DNA from: Shewanella sp. 10N.286.48.A6
Lineage (GTDB): Bacteria; Pseudomonadota; Gammaproteobacteria; Enterobacterales; Shewanellaceae
Reading direction: 5' to 3'
Assembly (NCBI RefSeq): GCF_002873135.1
Contig: NZ_MCVI01000045.1
Coordinates: forward strand, 1-64,000
DNA: 64,000 bases
The stretch's first letter is position 1; each line of letters opens with the position of its first letter. The notes beneath the pieces were generated by a model, which made no database searches, was not told where the DNA came from, and saw only the letters and a program-made list of their open reading frames with translations. The position numbers and the translations under genes were made by a program. Below, in pieces: positions 9,723-18,857 of the stretch.

Positions 9723-10075
9723 GCGTTTTGAGATTGTGCAGCGAAATAAATTGAATTTCTGCCAGTTGATACCATTAATCAGCTGTGACTAATTTAGATA
9801 GCGTATGTTTCATTAAATATTGTTTATTTACAGCAATTTAACTATTTTGTTTGTTCTTATCTTCATAACAACTGAACAAATCGGTAGCTTATTTTTTGCT
9901 CATCGCAAAAAAAACACGCAAATCCCGTAACTTAGTTGTGTGAATTACTATGATCTGGTTCTAATTTTTCGCTATAATGAGCCCCGCCTCAAAGTATAGA
10001 TTTAGCCGTTAGTGATTCTAATGTTGCTAAGTTATTAAAATATAAGAATTCCAACACCCTCTGGGAGATAAGTGG
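9723..10075. other. AT-rich intergenic region upstream of petA
   Basis: About 350 bp with no open reading frame I can support. It should hold the petABC promoter. A TATAAT at 9973-9978 is the best -10 candidate; its -35 region (around 9949-9955) is poor. The leader to petA is about 95 nt. Confidence 0.5.
9973..9978 (+). promoter_or_regulatory. Candidate -10 box for petABC
   Basis: Perfect TATAAT in the sequence ttttcgcTATAATgag, in the gap between the hflC terminator and petA. No good -35 hexamer is seen 16-18 bp upstream, which could mean activator dependence. Inference only. Confidence 0.4.
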
Positions 10076-10666
10076 ATGAGCAAAGCGCCAGTCGATACCG
10101 GACGCCGCAGATTCCTGACAGCCGCAACCGCCGTAGTTGGTGGAGCTGGTGCCGTCGCTGTAGCGGTGCCTTTTATTAAGTCATGGAATCCGAGCGCTAA
10201 AGCGAAAGCTGCAGGTGCACCGGTAGAAGTTAACATTAGTAAAGTAGAACCAGGTCAATTAATTCGAGTTGAATGGCGTGGTAAACCTGTATGGGTTGTT
10301 CGTCGTACCGAAACCATTTTAAATGAGTTAAGTTCATTAGATGGTCAATTACGCGATCCTGCTTCAGAAGAATTACAACAGCCCGCGTATGCAGCTAATC
10401 CTGCACGTTCAATTAAGCCTGAGTTCTTTATTGCTGTCGGGATTTGTACACATTTAGGTTGTTCACCAACTTATTTACCAGATAGCTTTGGTGAGCAAGT
10501 AGAAGGTGTATCTGCTGGTTTCTTCTGTCCATGTCATGGCTCTAAGTTTGATATGGCTGGACGTGTATTCCAGGGCGTACCAGCACCATTGAACCTAGTT
10601 GTACCTCCGCATCAATATGTCGATGATGGAACTGTACTCATTGGTGTCGACACAGGAGCTGCATAA
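10076..10666 (+). CDS. petA: Cytochrome bc1 Rieske iron-sulfur subunit
   Basis: 196 residues. A twin-arginine motif (GRRRFLTAA, about residues 9-17) and a hydrophobic helix form the uncleaved Tat anchor. The Rieske [2Fe-2S] site shows CTHLGC (about 123-128) and CPCHGS (about 147-152). The protein moves electrons from quinol at the Qo site to cytochrome c1 on the periplasmic face. A ribosome-binding site (tgggag) precedes the ATG. The stop overlaps the petB start by one base (TAATG). Confidence 0.97.
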   Translation: MSKAPVDTGRRRFLTAATAVVGGAGAVAVAVPFIKSWNPSAKAKAAGAPVEVNISKVEPGQLIRVEWRGKPVWVVRRTETILNELSSLDGQLRDPASEELQQPAYAANPARSIKPEFFIAVGICTHLGCSPTYLPDSFGEQVEGVSAGFFCPCHGSKFDMAGRVFQGVPAPLNLVVPPHQYVDDGTVLIGVDTGAA

Positions 10667-11880
10667 TGGTTAAGAATATCGTTGATTGGATTGATGCTCG
10701 CATCCCAATGACGGCGACCTATAATCGCCATGTTGGTCAATATCCAACACCAAAGAACTTTAACTTTTGGTATTTCTTTGGTTCATTAGCATTACTTGTT
10801 TTAGTTAACCAGCTATTAACGGGCATTTGGTTAACCATGAACTACGTACCAACAGCTGAAGGCGCTTTTGCTTCAGTTGAATACATCATGCGTGATGTAG
10901 AGTACGGCTGGTTACTTCGTTATATGCACTCCACGGGCGCATCGGCATTCTTCGTGGTGGTTTATCTGCATATGTTCCGTGGCTTAATCTACGGTTCTTA
11001 TCAAAAACCTAGAGAGCTACTTTGGTTATTTGGTATGTTGATTTTCCTCGTGCTAATGGCTGAAGCCTTCATGGGTTACTTGCTACCTTGGGGACAAATG
11101 TCTTACTGGGGTGCACAGGTTATTATCTCATTATTTGGTGCGATTCCATTTATTGGTGATGACCTCACATTGTGGATCCGTGGTGACTATGTTGTTTCTG
11201 GTGCGACACTAAACCGTTTCTTTGCATTACATGTTATTGCACTGCCTCTAGTTTTAGTTGTATTAGTTTTCCTTCACTTGATTGCTTTACACGAAGTAGG
11301 CTCAAACAACCCTGACGGTGTCGAAGTTAAAAAGAATAAAGATGAAAATGGCTGGCCAGTTGATGCTATCCCTTTCCACCCTTATTACACAGTAAAAGAT
11401 ATCATGGGCGTCGCCGGTTTCTTAATCGTCTTCTGTTACGTGTTGTTCTTTATGCCTGAAGGTGGCGGTTACTTCCTTGAAAAGCCAAACTTTGAAGCGG
11501 CTAACCCAATGAAAACCCCTGAGCATATCGCTCCAGTATGGTATTTCACGCCATTCTATGCAATTTTGCGTGCTATTCCTGACAAGCTTTTAGGTGTTGT
11601 CGGTATGGGGCTCGCGATTGCGGTACTGTTCGTATTACCTTGGTTAGATCGCTGTAAAGTGAAGTCGATTCGTTATCGTGGACTTGTTCATAAGATTAAC
11701 ATTGCGCAGTTTACCGTTTCATTCTTGATCCTAGGTTATTTAGGTGCGGTTCCAGCTACGCCTACATTAACTATTGCAGCGCGTATCTTTACACTTACTT
11801 ATTTTGCCTTCTTCGTGGCGCTGTGGGTTTACAGTAAAAACGAAAAGACAAAACCAGTTCCTATGAGGGTGACGCACTAA
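10666..11880 (+). CDS. petB: Cytochrome b of the bc1 complex
   Basis: 404 residues, a full-length (unsplit) cytochrome b with eight expected membrane helices. Haem-ligand histidines lie in RYMHSTGAS, VYLHMFRG, FALHVIALP and FLHLIALHE. The Qo-site motif reads PVWY rather than the mitochondrial PEWY, a known variant in beta- and gammaproteobacteria. It carries haems bL and bH and both quinone sites. The start overlaps petA by one base and the stop overlaps petC by one base, so the three are translationally coupled. Confidence 0.97.
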   Translation: MVKNIVDWIDARIPMTATYNRHVGQYPTPKNFNFWYFFGSLALLVLVNQLLTGIWLTMNYVPTAEGAFASVEYIMRDVEYGWLLRYMHSTGASAFFVVVYLHMFRGLIYGSYQKPRELLWLFGMLIFLVLMAEAFMGYLLPWGQMSYWGAQVIISLFGAIPFIGDDLTLWIRGDYVVSGATLNRFFALHVIALPLVLVVLVFLHLIALHEVGSNNPDGVEVKKNKDENGWPVDAIPFHPYYTVKDIMGVAGFLIVFCYVLFFMPEGGGYFLEKPNFEAANPMKTPEHIAPVWYFTPFYAILRAIPDKLLGVVGMGLAIAVLFVLPWLDRCKVKSIRYRGLVHKINIAQFTVSFLILGYLGAVPATPTLTIAARIFTLTYFAFFVALWVYSKNEKTKPVPMRVTH

Positions 11881-12584
11881 TGAAAAAGCTATTAATCGCA
11901 TTAGTTACATTGTTACCAACGCTAGCAATAGCGGCTGGTGGCAACAATGAATTTGTTAAGAGTCCTGATCCGGAAATCAACCTACATGACAATGAGTCAT
12001 TAGAGCGTGGTTTAGACTTATTTCAACAATACTGTTCAGGTTGTCATAGTACCCAGTACCAACGCTATGGCCGTGTTGCTGAAGATTTAGGTATTTCAGT
12101 TGATGACATGCGTAACAAGTATATGTTCACCGATGCTAAAGTGGGTGAGCTAATGGAAAACTCTATCCCTGAAGCTGACGCAGCTAAGTGGTTTGGTGCA
12201 GCGCCACCAGACTTAACTTTAGTGGCTCGCGTGCGTGGTGCCGATTGGGTTTATTCATACCTTAAAGGCTTTTATAAAGATGAAAGTCGTCCATTTGGGG
12301 TAAACAATACTGTTTTCCCATTGGTGGGTATGCCCCATGTTCTTGAAGATTTACAAGGTATTTCTGTAAAACAAGAAGATGGAACGCTAGTTGCGACTGG
12401 TGGCTCTATGAACGCAGAAGAGTACGATCAAGCGGTGCGAGATATCACCGGTTTCCTTGTATATTCAGCCGATCCAGTGAAGCTTGAACGTGAAGCTTTA
12501 GGCTGGTGGGTACTCGGATTTCTATTCTTTTTCTTCATCATTGCCTATTTGTTGAAGAAAGAATACTGGAAAGATGTGCACTAG
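11880..12584 (+). CDS. petC: Cytochrome c1 of the bc1 complex
   Basis: 234 residues. A cleavable Sec signal (about 1-18) is followed by the c-type haem site CSGCH (about 52-56), with the likely axial methionine in VGMPH. A C-terminal membrane anchor (about 205-225, WWVLGFLFFFFIIAYLL) tethers the haem domain to the periplasmic side. It passes electrons from the Rieske protein to soluble c-type cytochromes. It is the last gene of petABC and is followed by a strong terminator. Confidence 0.97.
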   Translation: MKKLLIALVTLLPTLAIAAGGNNEFVKSPDPEINLHDNESLERGLDLFQQYCSGCHSTQYQRYGRVAEDLGISVDDMRNKYMFTDAKVGELMENSIPEADAAKWFGAAPPDLTLVARVRGADWVYSYLKGFYKDESRPFGVNNTVFPLVGMPHVLEDLQGISVKQEDGTLVATGGSMNAEEYDQAVRDITGFLVYSADPVKLEREALGWWVLGFLFFFFIIAYLLKKEYWKDVH

Positions 12585-12622
12585 ACACGAATAACGGGTA
12601 AAATACATTATTCGCATACTCT

Positions 12623-12652
12623 AAACGAGGGGCTTAGCCCCTCGTTTGTTTT
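12623..12652 (+). terminator. Rho-independent terminator between petC and sspA
   Basis: Perfect 11-bp stem aaacgaggggc / gcccctcgttt with a TTA loop, followed by a T-rich tail. Confidence 0.9.
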
Positions 12653-12677
12653 GTTTTTCCGTTTCTGGAGGATATCA

Positions 12678-13307
12678 ATGGCTGTAGCTGCCAACAAACG
12701 CTCTATCATGACACTGTTTTCAGGTGCCGATGATTTATATAGCCACCAAGTACGTATCGTACTGGCTGAGAAAGGGGTAACTGTTGATGTATTACAGGTA
12801 GACCCTAGCGAGAAGCCTCAGGAGTTACTTGACGTAAATCCTTACAACTCAGTTCCGACTTTAGTTGATCGTGAATTAGTATTGTATGAGTCTCGCATTA
12901 TCATGGAATACCTGGATGAACGCTTTCCACATCCACCATTGATGCCAGTATATCCAGTTGCTCGCGGACAAAGTCGTCTAATGATGCACCGTATTGATAC
13001 TGACTGGTATGAATTGGTTGCCCGTATTCGCCGTGGCGACAAAGCTGATGCTGCTCGTAAAGAGTTAACTGATAGCTTGGTTGCTTTAGCGCCAGTATTT
13101 GCTGAAATGCCATACTTTATGAGCGAAGAATTTGGTCTTTCTGATTGTTACTTAGGGCCGCTATTATGGCGTTTACCTGAACTAGGTATTAACCTTGATG
13201 CCCGTACTTCTAAAGATATCCATGCTTACATGACACGTATTTTTGAACGTGAATCATTTAAAGCATCGTTAACTGAGGTTGAGCGCGAAATGCGCATGGG
13301 CATGTAA
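12678..13307 (+). CDS. sspA: Stringent starvation protein A
   Basis: 209 residues. A GST-like fold is visible: an N-terminal thioredoxin-like part (SIMTLFSGADDLYSHQVR, NPYNSVPTL) and a helical C-terminal part with the conserved EFGLSDCYLGPLLWRL. SspA binds RNA polymerase and alters sigma-70 promoter use during starvation. The ATG at 12678 is preferred because GGAGG at 12667-12671 lies 6 nt upstream; an upstream TTG at 12651 falls in the terminator tail. sspB overlaps its stop by one base. Confidence 0.95.
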   Translation: MAVAANKRSIMTLFSGADDLYSHQVRIVLAEKGVTVDVLQVDPSEKPQELLDVNPYNSVPTLVDRELVLYESRIIMEYLDERFPHPPLMPVYPVARGQSRLMMHRIDTDWYELVARIRRGDKADAARKELTDSLVALAPVFAEMPYFMSEEFGLSDCYLGPLLWRLPELGINLDARTSKDIHAYMTRIFERESFKASLTEVEREMRMGM

Positions 13308-13795
13308 TGAAAGCAATTACCCCTAATCGTCCATATTTGTTGCGGGCTTACTATGAGTGGTTGATGGATAATCACTTTACCCCACATGTTGTCGTGGATG
13401 CATTTGTGAAAGGGACTCAAGTACCTCAAGAGTTTGTTAAAGACGGTCAAATCGTACTTAACATAGCTGGCGGTGCTGTGGGAAATTTGCAAATGACCAA
13501 TGAATTTGTCGAGTTTAATGCTCGTTTTGGTGGTGTACCGCAGCAAGTCGTTTTACCGATGGCTGCTATCGTGGCAATTTATGCCCGTGAAAATGGTGCT
13601 GGTACCGTGTTTGATATGGAAGATGCTTATATGGCAGAAGATGAATCTGAAGATTTATCACCTGCTACAAGAGCATTTTCTACAGTAGAATCGACCGTAG
13701 ATGCTACTGTTGACACTGCTGTATCAACTGAAGAAAAGCCAACTGGTGATTCTGAAAAAACTAAAGGACGTGCTCATTTAACGGTTGTTAAATAG
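13307..13795 (+). CDS. sspB: ClpXP adaptor SspB
   Basis: 162 residues. A substrate-binding domain (about 1-110) is followed by an acidic, low-complexity linker and a C-terminal AHLTVVK that matches the ClpX-binding tail of E. coli SspB. It delivers ssrA-tagged peptides to ClpXP. The ATG overlaps the sspA stop (TAATG). A terminator follows. Confidence 0.95.
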   Translation: MKAITPNRPYLLRAYYEWLMDNHFTPHVVVDAFVKGTQVPQEFVKDGQIVLNIAGGAVGNLQMTNEFVEFNARFGGVPQQVVLPMAAIVAIYARENGAGTVFDMEDAYMAEDESEDLSPATRAFSTVESTVDATVDTAVSTEEKPTGDSEKTKGRAHLTVVK

Positions 13796-13810
13796 TCGGC
13801 TCAAATCATA

Positions 13811-13852
13811 AAAAAACCAGTTATTAGTCCTAGATTAGTAACTGGTTTTTTA
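13811..13852 (+). terminator. Terminator after sspB
   Basis: Long stem aaaaaccagtta / taactggttttt with a roughly 15-nt loop and poly-T. It may work in both directions, for sspB and for the convergent gene ending at 13953. Confidence 0.8.
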
Positions 13853-13952
13853 TTGTCTGTTATTTACTGAGTGGCATAGTGTGCAGCTATTGAAGTCTCA
13901 GTAACATCTTAAACTTATCTTGCTAGTTTTACTTCCACTCCACTGAACTGTC

Positions 13953-15236
13953 CTAGTGCTTAAGCGCATGGGCTGCTAATCTTGTTAGTTTGAAAGCGAC
14001 TTTTAAACAACGGTTTTCCAAATTATCATTTTCAATTTCTAGCTGGTATCGCGCCAAAATAGCCAGATAAGCACAGAGCTGCTCGCTATCCATGGCTAAT
14101 GCTAATTGGGCGATTGGTTCGATAAAGGTTTGGTACTGATTTCGATAGCGAGCATTAGGAAATTGCTCACTAGGGTCCCAGTCTTGCCATAGGCAAAGAT
14201 CCACTTGCTGTTGAAATTGGCATAAGGCTTCAGGGCTTATATCCACCTTAGGCAGTTGCTTTATCATCATCGCTAACAATGCTTCAACACCACTGGCAAT
14301 CTGTTCTTCTGGGGTGGGTTGGTCAATAAAACAAAACTCGCCAAGGCTGAGTTGTGCATTATCAGATACGCAGGCGTCCTCAAGCTGTTTTTTGCGACCT
14401 TGATGCCAAGCAAAACTCACGAGTGGGTAGTTGGCAACCGCTGCGTTGTAATTAACACAAGCCAGGTATTCATTTTGAATATCTGGGAAACTGTCTAAGG
14501 GATAATGAGCCACTATTACCGGAACTGTTAACAGATAGTGAGGGTGTTGCTCGATTAACTCAAATGTTGGGTAATTCAAAATAATATTTAGTGCATGATT
14601 GAGCGAGTGATCTTTATCAAACGCGCAGGGCCAATATTGCTGTGATAAAGCATGACTTGGCTCTATATACGGCGCTAACGCTGTGATTGTTTGTTGATCC
14701 CAACAAGCATGCACTGCGCGAATATGACCAAAATCCAAAAACAGTGGCAATGACATAAACCAATCTATCCATTGATAAATTGATTCGTCAGCGGGATCAA
14801 ATAACGATAGGAAAAAGGGGCCTTGTTGGCTTAGGCTATCTGAATTGAGTGCTAGCTTGCTCGCGCTAACTAAAGGCTCGTCTGTGATCGGGTGGTGTTT
14901 ACTCCAACCTATGGCGTTAAACTCATTTATGCCAAGCAAACAATAAGCATAACCTTCATCAACCAGCCGTTTTATAAAGTTGAGTAAGGCGATGTGCTCA
15001 ATAGCGGCTGCATCGGTTTGAGCAGGCTGGTGTGACGCAATTAAGTTGCCACAAAAAACTAACTTAACAAATTGAATACTCGATTGTGGATCATCGATAT
15101 CAAAATCAATTTCGGCTAATAAATCGGTTAACTTGTCTAAGCGACCATAAATATCACCAATAAAATAAAGACTGACATTTCCCACCTGTGTGACTTGTGT
15201 TCCTGAAACTTGTGTATTTAAAAATTGCATTCCCAT
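13953..15236 (-). CDS. Calcineurin-like phosphoesterase homologue lacking metal ligands
   Basis: 427 residues, cytoplasmic. The N-terminal part (about residues 20-250) follows the layout of PrpE/ApaH-type metallophosphoesterases, but the catalytic motifs are altered. GDxHG is GDIYG (residues 27-31, His lost). GDxxDRG appears as CGNLIASHQ (Asp and Arg lost). GNHEFNAI appears as GINEFNAI (Asn and His lost). A VHA motif and an AHYP motif remain. The C-terminal third is helical. The ATG is preceded by AAGG with 6-nt spacing. It is a monocistronic minus-strand gene between sspB and pabA. A non-catalytic, substrate- or protein-binding role is my inference. Confidence 0.75.
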   Translation of the reverse strand: MGMQFLNTQVSGTQVTQVGNVSLYFIGDIYGRLDKLTDLLAEIDFDIDDPQSSIQFVKLVFCGNLIASHQPAQTDAAAIEHIALLNFIKRLVDEGYAYCLLGINEFNAIGWSKHHPITDEPLVSASKLALNSDSLSQQGPFFLSLFDPADESIYQWIDWFMSLPLFLDFGHIRAVHACWDQQTITALAPYIEPSHALSQQYWPCAFDKDHSLNHALNIILNYPTFELIEQHPHYLLTVPVIVAHYPLDSFPDIQNEYLACVNYNAAVANYPLVSFAWHQGRKKQLEDACVSDNAQLSLGEFCFIDQPTPEEQIASGVEALLAMMIKQLPKVDISPEALCQFQQQVDLCLWQDWDPSEQFPNARYRNQYQTFIEPIAQLALAMDSEQLCAYLAILARYQLEIENDNLENRCLKVAFKLTRLAAHALKH

Positions 15237-15442
15237 AGTTTACCTTCCTAAGATGGCGGTAGGAGCCACTGATATAGAGCTATAGTATAACCTAGCAATT
15301 AAACGTTACAGTCAACAAAACCAGCGATAGGTCTAAACGCTTAAGCACTGAGCAAAGCTATGCTATTATCCGCCACCATTCAGGTATTTTAGCTTTCCTG
15401 ATTAATTATTCTTATAAAGCAATCTTGTACTTAGGGTCCTTA

Positions 15443-16012
15443 ATGCTGTTAATGATTGATAACTACGATTCGTTTACTTTTAACTTAGTGCAATATTTTC
15501 AGCAGCTAGGTTTTGAGATTATGGTAAAGCGTAATGACGAGATCAGCATTGCAGAAATCCAAGCCTTAAATCCAACTCATTTGGTTATTTCTCCAGGCCC
15601 TTGCTCGCCTAATGAAGCGGGGATCTCATTACAAGCAATCGAATACTTTGCCGGTAAACTGCCAATTTTAGGGGTATGTCTAGGTCATCAAGCCATTGCA
15701 CAGGTGTTCGGCGCTAATGTTGTTCGTGCTAAAAGAGTGATGCATGGTAAAATCAGCAAGATAAATCACCATGAAGCTGGCTTGTTTAAACAGCTTAATC
15801 AGCCACTTACAGTTACCCGTTATCATTCTTTACTAGTTGAAAGTTTACCTGATGGTTTTCAACTTGATGCATGGTTTGATGATCCAATTCATGGCCGTGA
15901 GATCATGGCGATGCGCCATAATAGTTTGCCTATATTTGGGGTGCAATTTCATCCAGAAGCTATTTTGACCGAACAAGGTCTTGAGTTACTACAGAATTTT
16001 TTAAATTATTAA
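15443..16012 (+). CDS. pabA: Glutamine amidotransferase, PabA/TrpG family
   Basis: 189 residues, a class I glutamine amidotransferase. The expected N-terminus [16 protein letters not shown] is seen, with the nucleophile in GVCLGHQA and the His/Glu pair in VQFHPEAI. It supplies ammonia for 4-amino-4-deoxychorismate (folate) or anthranilate (tryptophan) synthesis. No trpE or trpG-like neighbours are present, which favours PabA. The ATG at 15443 gives the family N-terminus; an upstream TTG at 15425 only adds six unconserved residues. Confidence 0.88.
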   Translation: MLLMIDNYDSFTFNLVQYFQQLGFEIMVKRNDEISIAEIQALNPTHLVISPGPCSPNEAGISLQAIEYFAGKLPILGVCLGHQAIAQVFGANVVRAKRVMHGKISKINHHEAGLFKQLNQPLTVTRYHSLLVESLPDGFQLDAWFDDPIHGREIMAMRHNSLPIFGVQFHPEAILTEQGLELLQNFLNY

Positions 16013-16245
16013 CTTGCTCATTTGGGGCCAATGAGTCGCATTTGGATCCCTTTATCATCTTCTAAACGGCTAACCTTACTTTCCTCTCCAATAATCAATA
16101 ATTTCCGTTACAACTTTGACCAAAAAAGCTCACAAGTTTACTCCTTTTTTATGATATAAAAGAGCAATAATAAAAGCACTTGCCAAACAGTGGTTAACGT
16201 TTAGGCGAGAATATACCAAACATCTTTGATGACAAAGGATTCAAT

Positions 16246-18732
16246 ATGACAAGGCTACTGCGCAATACTGCGCTTAGTGCGCTTTCTTTAGCGATAATTT
16301 CTGGTTGCAGCGCGACCGCAACTAGCAATAACACCCCAAGCATTTCTAACGCAGCTTCAAGTTACACAGTGCCGCTTGCGACACCTCCTCAAGTTGAACA
16401 GCCTTTAACCTTAAATCAGATCATGGCCAACCCTGATTGGATGGGTGTGTTAGCTAAAAATGCTTATTGGGGCGATGATAGTCAGTCAATTTATTTTAAT
16501 CGACAAGCACATCAGGCGCCAATTGCTGAGGTTTATCAGCAAGGCGTGAGTCAAACTCAGGCAAGTCTTATTAGCTTGAATCAGTTGCATTTAACTGATC
16601 AAAAGCACGGTGTGTTGAGTGCAGATAAATCGCAAAAAGCCTATATCTATCAGGGTAATATATTCGTTAAGCAATTAGCGTCAGGGGACGTAAAACAGCT
16701 TACCCGCGTGAATACTGCCATTGATGAGGTTAAGTTCCTTAGTAGCGGCGATTTGGCTTATTTTCAAGGTAATAGTGTCTTCAAGATACATCTGCAGACT
16801 GGGTTAACTGAGCAGCTAGCAGATGTGCAAATGGCCAATGCCCCTAAAGGGGTTAGCGATCCAGAATCTTACATTGCCAAACAACAGCATCGTTTGATTG
16901 CCTATGTTGCTTTGCAGCATAACAAGAGTAAAACCCGCGCTGAATATGCCGAGGAGTTAGCGGCGCAAGACCCGACTTTTGCGGCTAAAACTTGGTATTT
17001 AGGCGATGATGAAAAAGTCTCTGATATGAGTCTTTCCGCTGATGGCCGTTACTTAGTGGTTAACTTAGTTGATAAAGACTATAGCTGGCGCAGCGAGCAC
17101 GACATCATGCCAAATTATCTAGGTAAAGATGGCTATGTTGATGCAGTACCTGCAAGGGCGCGTGTGGCTGAAGACAGTTACCCAGGTGAACGATTGGTGG
17201 TCCTAGACTTGGTCGATCACGTTAAGAAAGATATCACTATTGAAGGTCTTGATGGTTACGATGCCGACGTGTTAGCCAGTGTAAAAGCTGAAAATGCCAA
17301 AGCCAAAGGCGAGCGTTATAACAGCGAAAAATCGCCACGGGTATTGCAACTGATGCAAGATTGGACTTGGAGTCAAAGTCCGATGCAGTGGCATGAATCT
17401 GAAAATAAATTGCTGGTTATGATTGAAGCGGTTGATAATAAAGATCGCTGGATCGCCAGTGTCAACCTTGAAACCGGCAAGCTAAAAACAGAGCACCGTT
17501 TACATGATGATGCTTGGGTTAACTACACCTTTAATCAATTTGGTTGGGTGGGAACATCTGAGTCATTCTATTACTTATCTGAAGAGTCTGGTTATTCACA
17601 GCTTTATGTTAAAGGTGAAAATGGCAAGACCAGCGCACTTACCAATGGCGAATATGTGGTTGATCAAGTGACCTTATCACCCGATGCGACGCATCTTTAT
17701 TATCGTGCTAACAAAGACCACCCTGGAACTTATAATGTTTATCGGGTTGAGATTGCTAGCGGTAAAACTGAGCAGCTGACCCAGTGGACAGGTACCCTTG
17801 ATTATGAGTTAAGCCCTAATGGTCAATCGTTGCTATTAACGGCATCAACAGCCACCCAACCTAATGAGCTGTATTTGCAGCCAATTGGCGGCGAGCTTAA
17901 GCAGTTAACTCATTACACCAGTAAAGCGTTTGCAGATTATGCATGGCAAGCCCCTCAAGTAGTAAAAGTACCATCAACTCATGGTGCGAAAGACATTTAC
18001 GCTAGAGTCTATTTACCTCAGGGCTATGATGCTAATAATGCTGAAAAATATCCTGCAGTAATTTTTAACCATGGTGCGGGTTACCTGCAAAATGCCCATA
18101 ATGGTTTTTCTGGCTATTTCAGAGAGTTCATGTTCCATAACTTATTAACACAACAGGGTTATGTCGTCATGGATATGGATTACCGTGGTTCTAAAGGTTA
18201 TGGCCGCGATTGGCGCACCGCTGTGTATCGCAATATGGGTCATCCTGAAGTTGAAGATTTAAAAGACGGCGTTAGCTGGATGGCGGCTAACAGTCATGTT
18301 GACGGCGCTAAAGTAGGTACCTATGGCGGCTCTTATGGCGGCTTCTTAACGTTCATGGCGTTATTTAATGAGCCTGAGTTATTCCAAGCGGGCGCAGCAC
18401 TTCGTCCGGTCACCGATTGGGCGCATTATAATGCGCCATATACCTCTAACATCTTAAATACCCCAGATGTTGACCCCATTGCCTATGAAAAGAGTTCACC
18501 AATTGAACACGCACAGGGTTTACAAAAACCATTGCTGATCATGAGCGGTGTGCTCGATGACAATGTGTTCTTCCAAGATAGTGTGCGCTTAGTACAACGC
18601 TTGATTGAGTTAGAAAAGCCGATGTTTGAAACCGCGATTTACCCTGTTGAGCCACATGGCTTTAGACAGGCATCAAGCTGGTTAGATGAATATCGTCGTA
18701 TCTACAAATTGTTTGAGCAAGAGCTAAAGTAA
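16246..18732 (+). CDS. S9 family prolyl oligopeptidase-like lipoprotein
   Basis: 828 residues. A lipoprotein signal with lipobox ISGC (cysteine at about residue 21) points to membrane anchoring. A WD40-like beta-propeller (about 60-580) precedes the alpha/beta-hydrolase domain. The triad is recognisable: Ser696 in GGSYGGF, Asp771 or 772 in VLDDNV and His804 in EPHGF. Such enzymes cleave peptides after proline or alanine (DPP-IV and S9C types), here probably in the periplasm or at the cell surface. It stands alone with a hairpin terminator downstream. The substrate is not predictable from the sequence. Confidence 0.9.
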   Translation: MTRLLRNTALSALSLAIISGCSATATSNNTPSISNAASSYTVPLATPPQVEQPLTLNQIMANPDWMGVLAKNAYWGDDSQSIYFNRQAHQAPIAEVYQQGVSQTQASLISLNQLHLTDQKHGVLSADKSQKAYIYQGNIFVKQLASGDVKQLTRVNTAIDEVKFLSSGDLAYFQGNSVFKIHLQTGLTEQLADVQMANAPKGVSDPESYIAKQQHRLIAYVALQHNKSKTRAEYAEELAAQDPTFAAKTWYLGDDEKVSDMSLSADGRYLVVNLVDKDYSWRSEHDIMPNYLGKDGYVDAVPARARVAEDSYPGERLVVLDLVDHVKKDITIEGLDGYDADVLASVKAENAKAKGERYNSEKSPRVLQLMQDWTWSQSPMQWHESENKLLVMIEAVDNKDRWIASVNLETGKLKTEHRLHDDAWVNYTFNQFGWVGTSESFYYLSEESGYSQLYVKGENGKTSALTNGEYVVDQVTLSPDATHLYYRANKDHPGTYNVYRVEIASGKTEQLTQWTGTLDYELSPNGQSLLLTASTATQPNELYLQPIGGELKQLTHYTSKAFADYAWQAPQVVKVPSTHGAKDIYARVYLPQGYDANNAEKYPAVIFNHGAGYLQNAHNGFSGYFREFMFHNLLTQQGYVVMDMDYRGSKGYGRDWRTAVYRNMGHPEVEDLKDGVSWMAANSHVDGAKVGTYGGSYGGFLTFMALFNEPELFQAGAALRPVTDWAHYNAPYTSNILNTPDVDPIAYEKSSPIEHAQGLQKPLLIMSGVLDDNVFFQDSVRLVQRLIELEKPMFETAIYPVEPHGFRQASSWLDEYRRIYKLFEQELK

Positions 18733-18762
18733 TGATGCGTTTTACTTAAGCTGATTTAAACC

Positions 18763-18790
18763 ATAAGGCTTCCATTTGGAGGCCTTATTT
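18763..18790 (+). terminator. Terminator after the S9 peptidase
   Basis: 11-bp stem ataaggcttcc / ggaggccttat with one G-T pair, a 4-nt loop and a short T-rich tail. Confidence 0.65.
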
Positions 18791-18857
18791 GTAACGATAA
18801 GCAGCAGTTGAAATATAATTTTCATATAACTAACACAGAATTAAAGGCAGTTTATTT

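Noticed and set aside
12651..12677. Longer sspA starting at TTG 12651
   Set aside because: It falls inside the petC terminator tail, and GGAGG 6 nt before ATG 12678 marks the real start.
16015..16040. Hairpin ctcatt/aatgag after pabA as terminator
   Set aside because: The stem has only 6 bp and no T-run follows.
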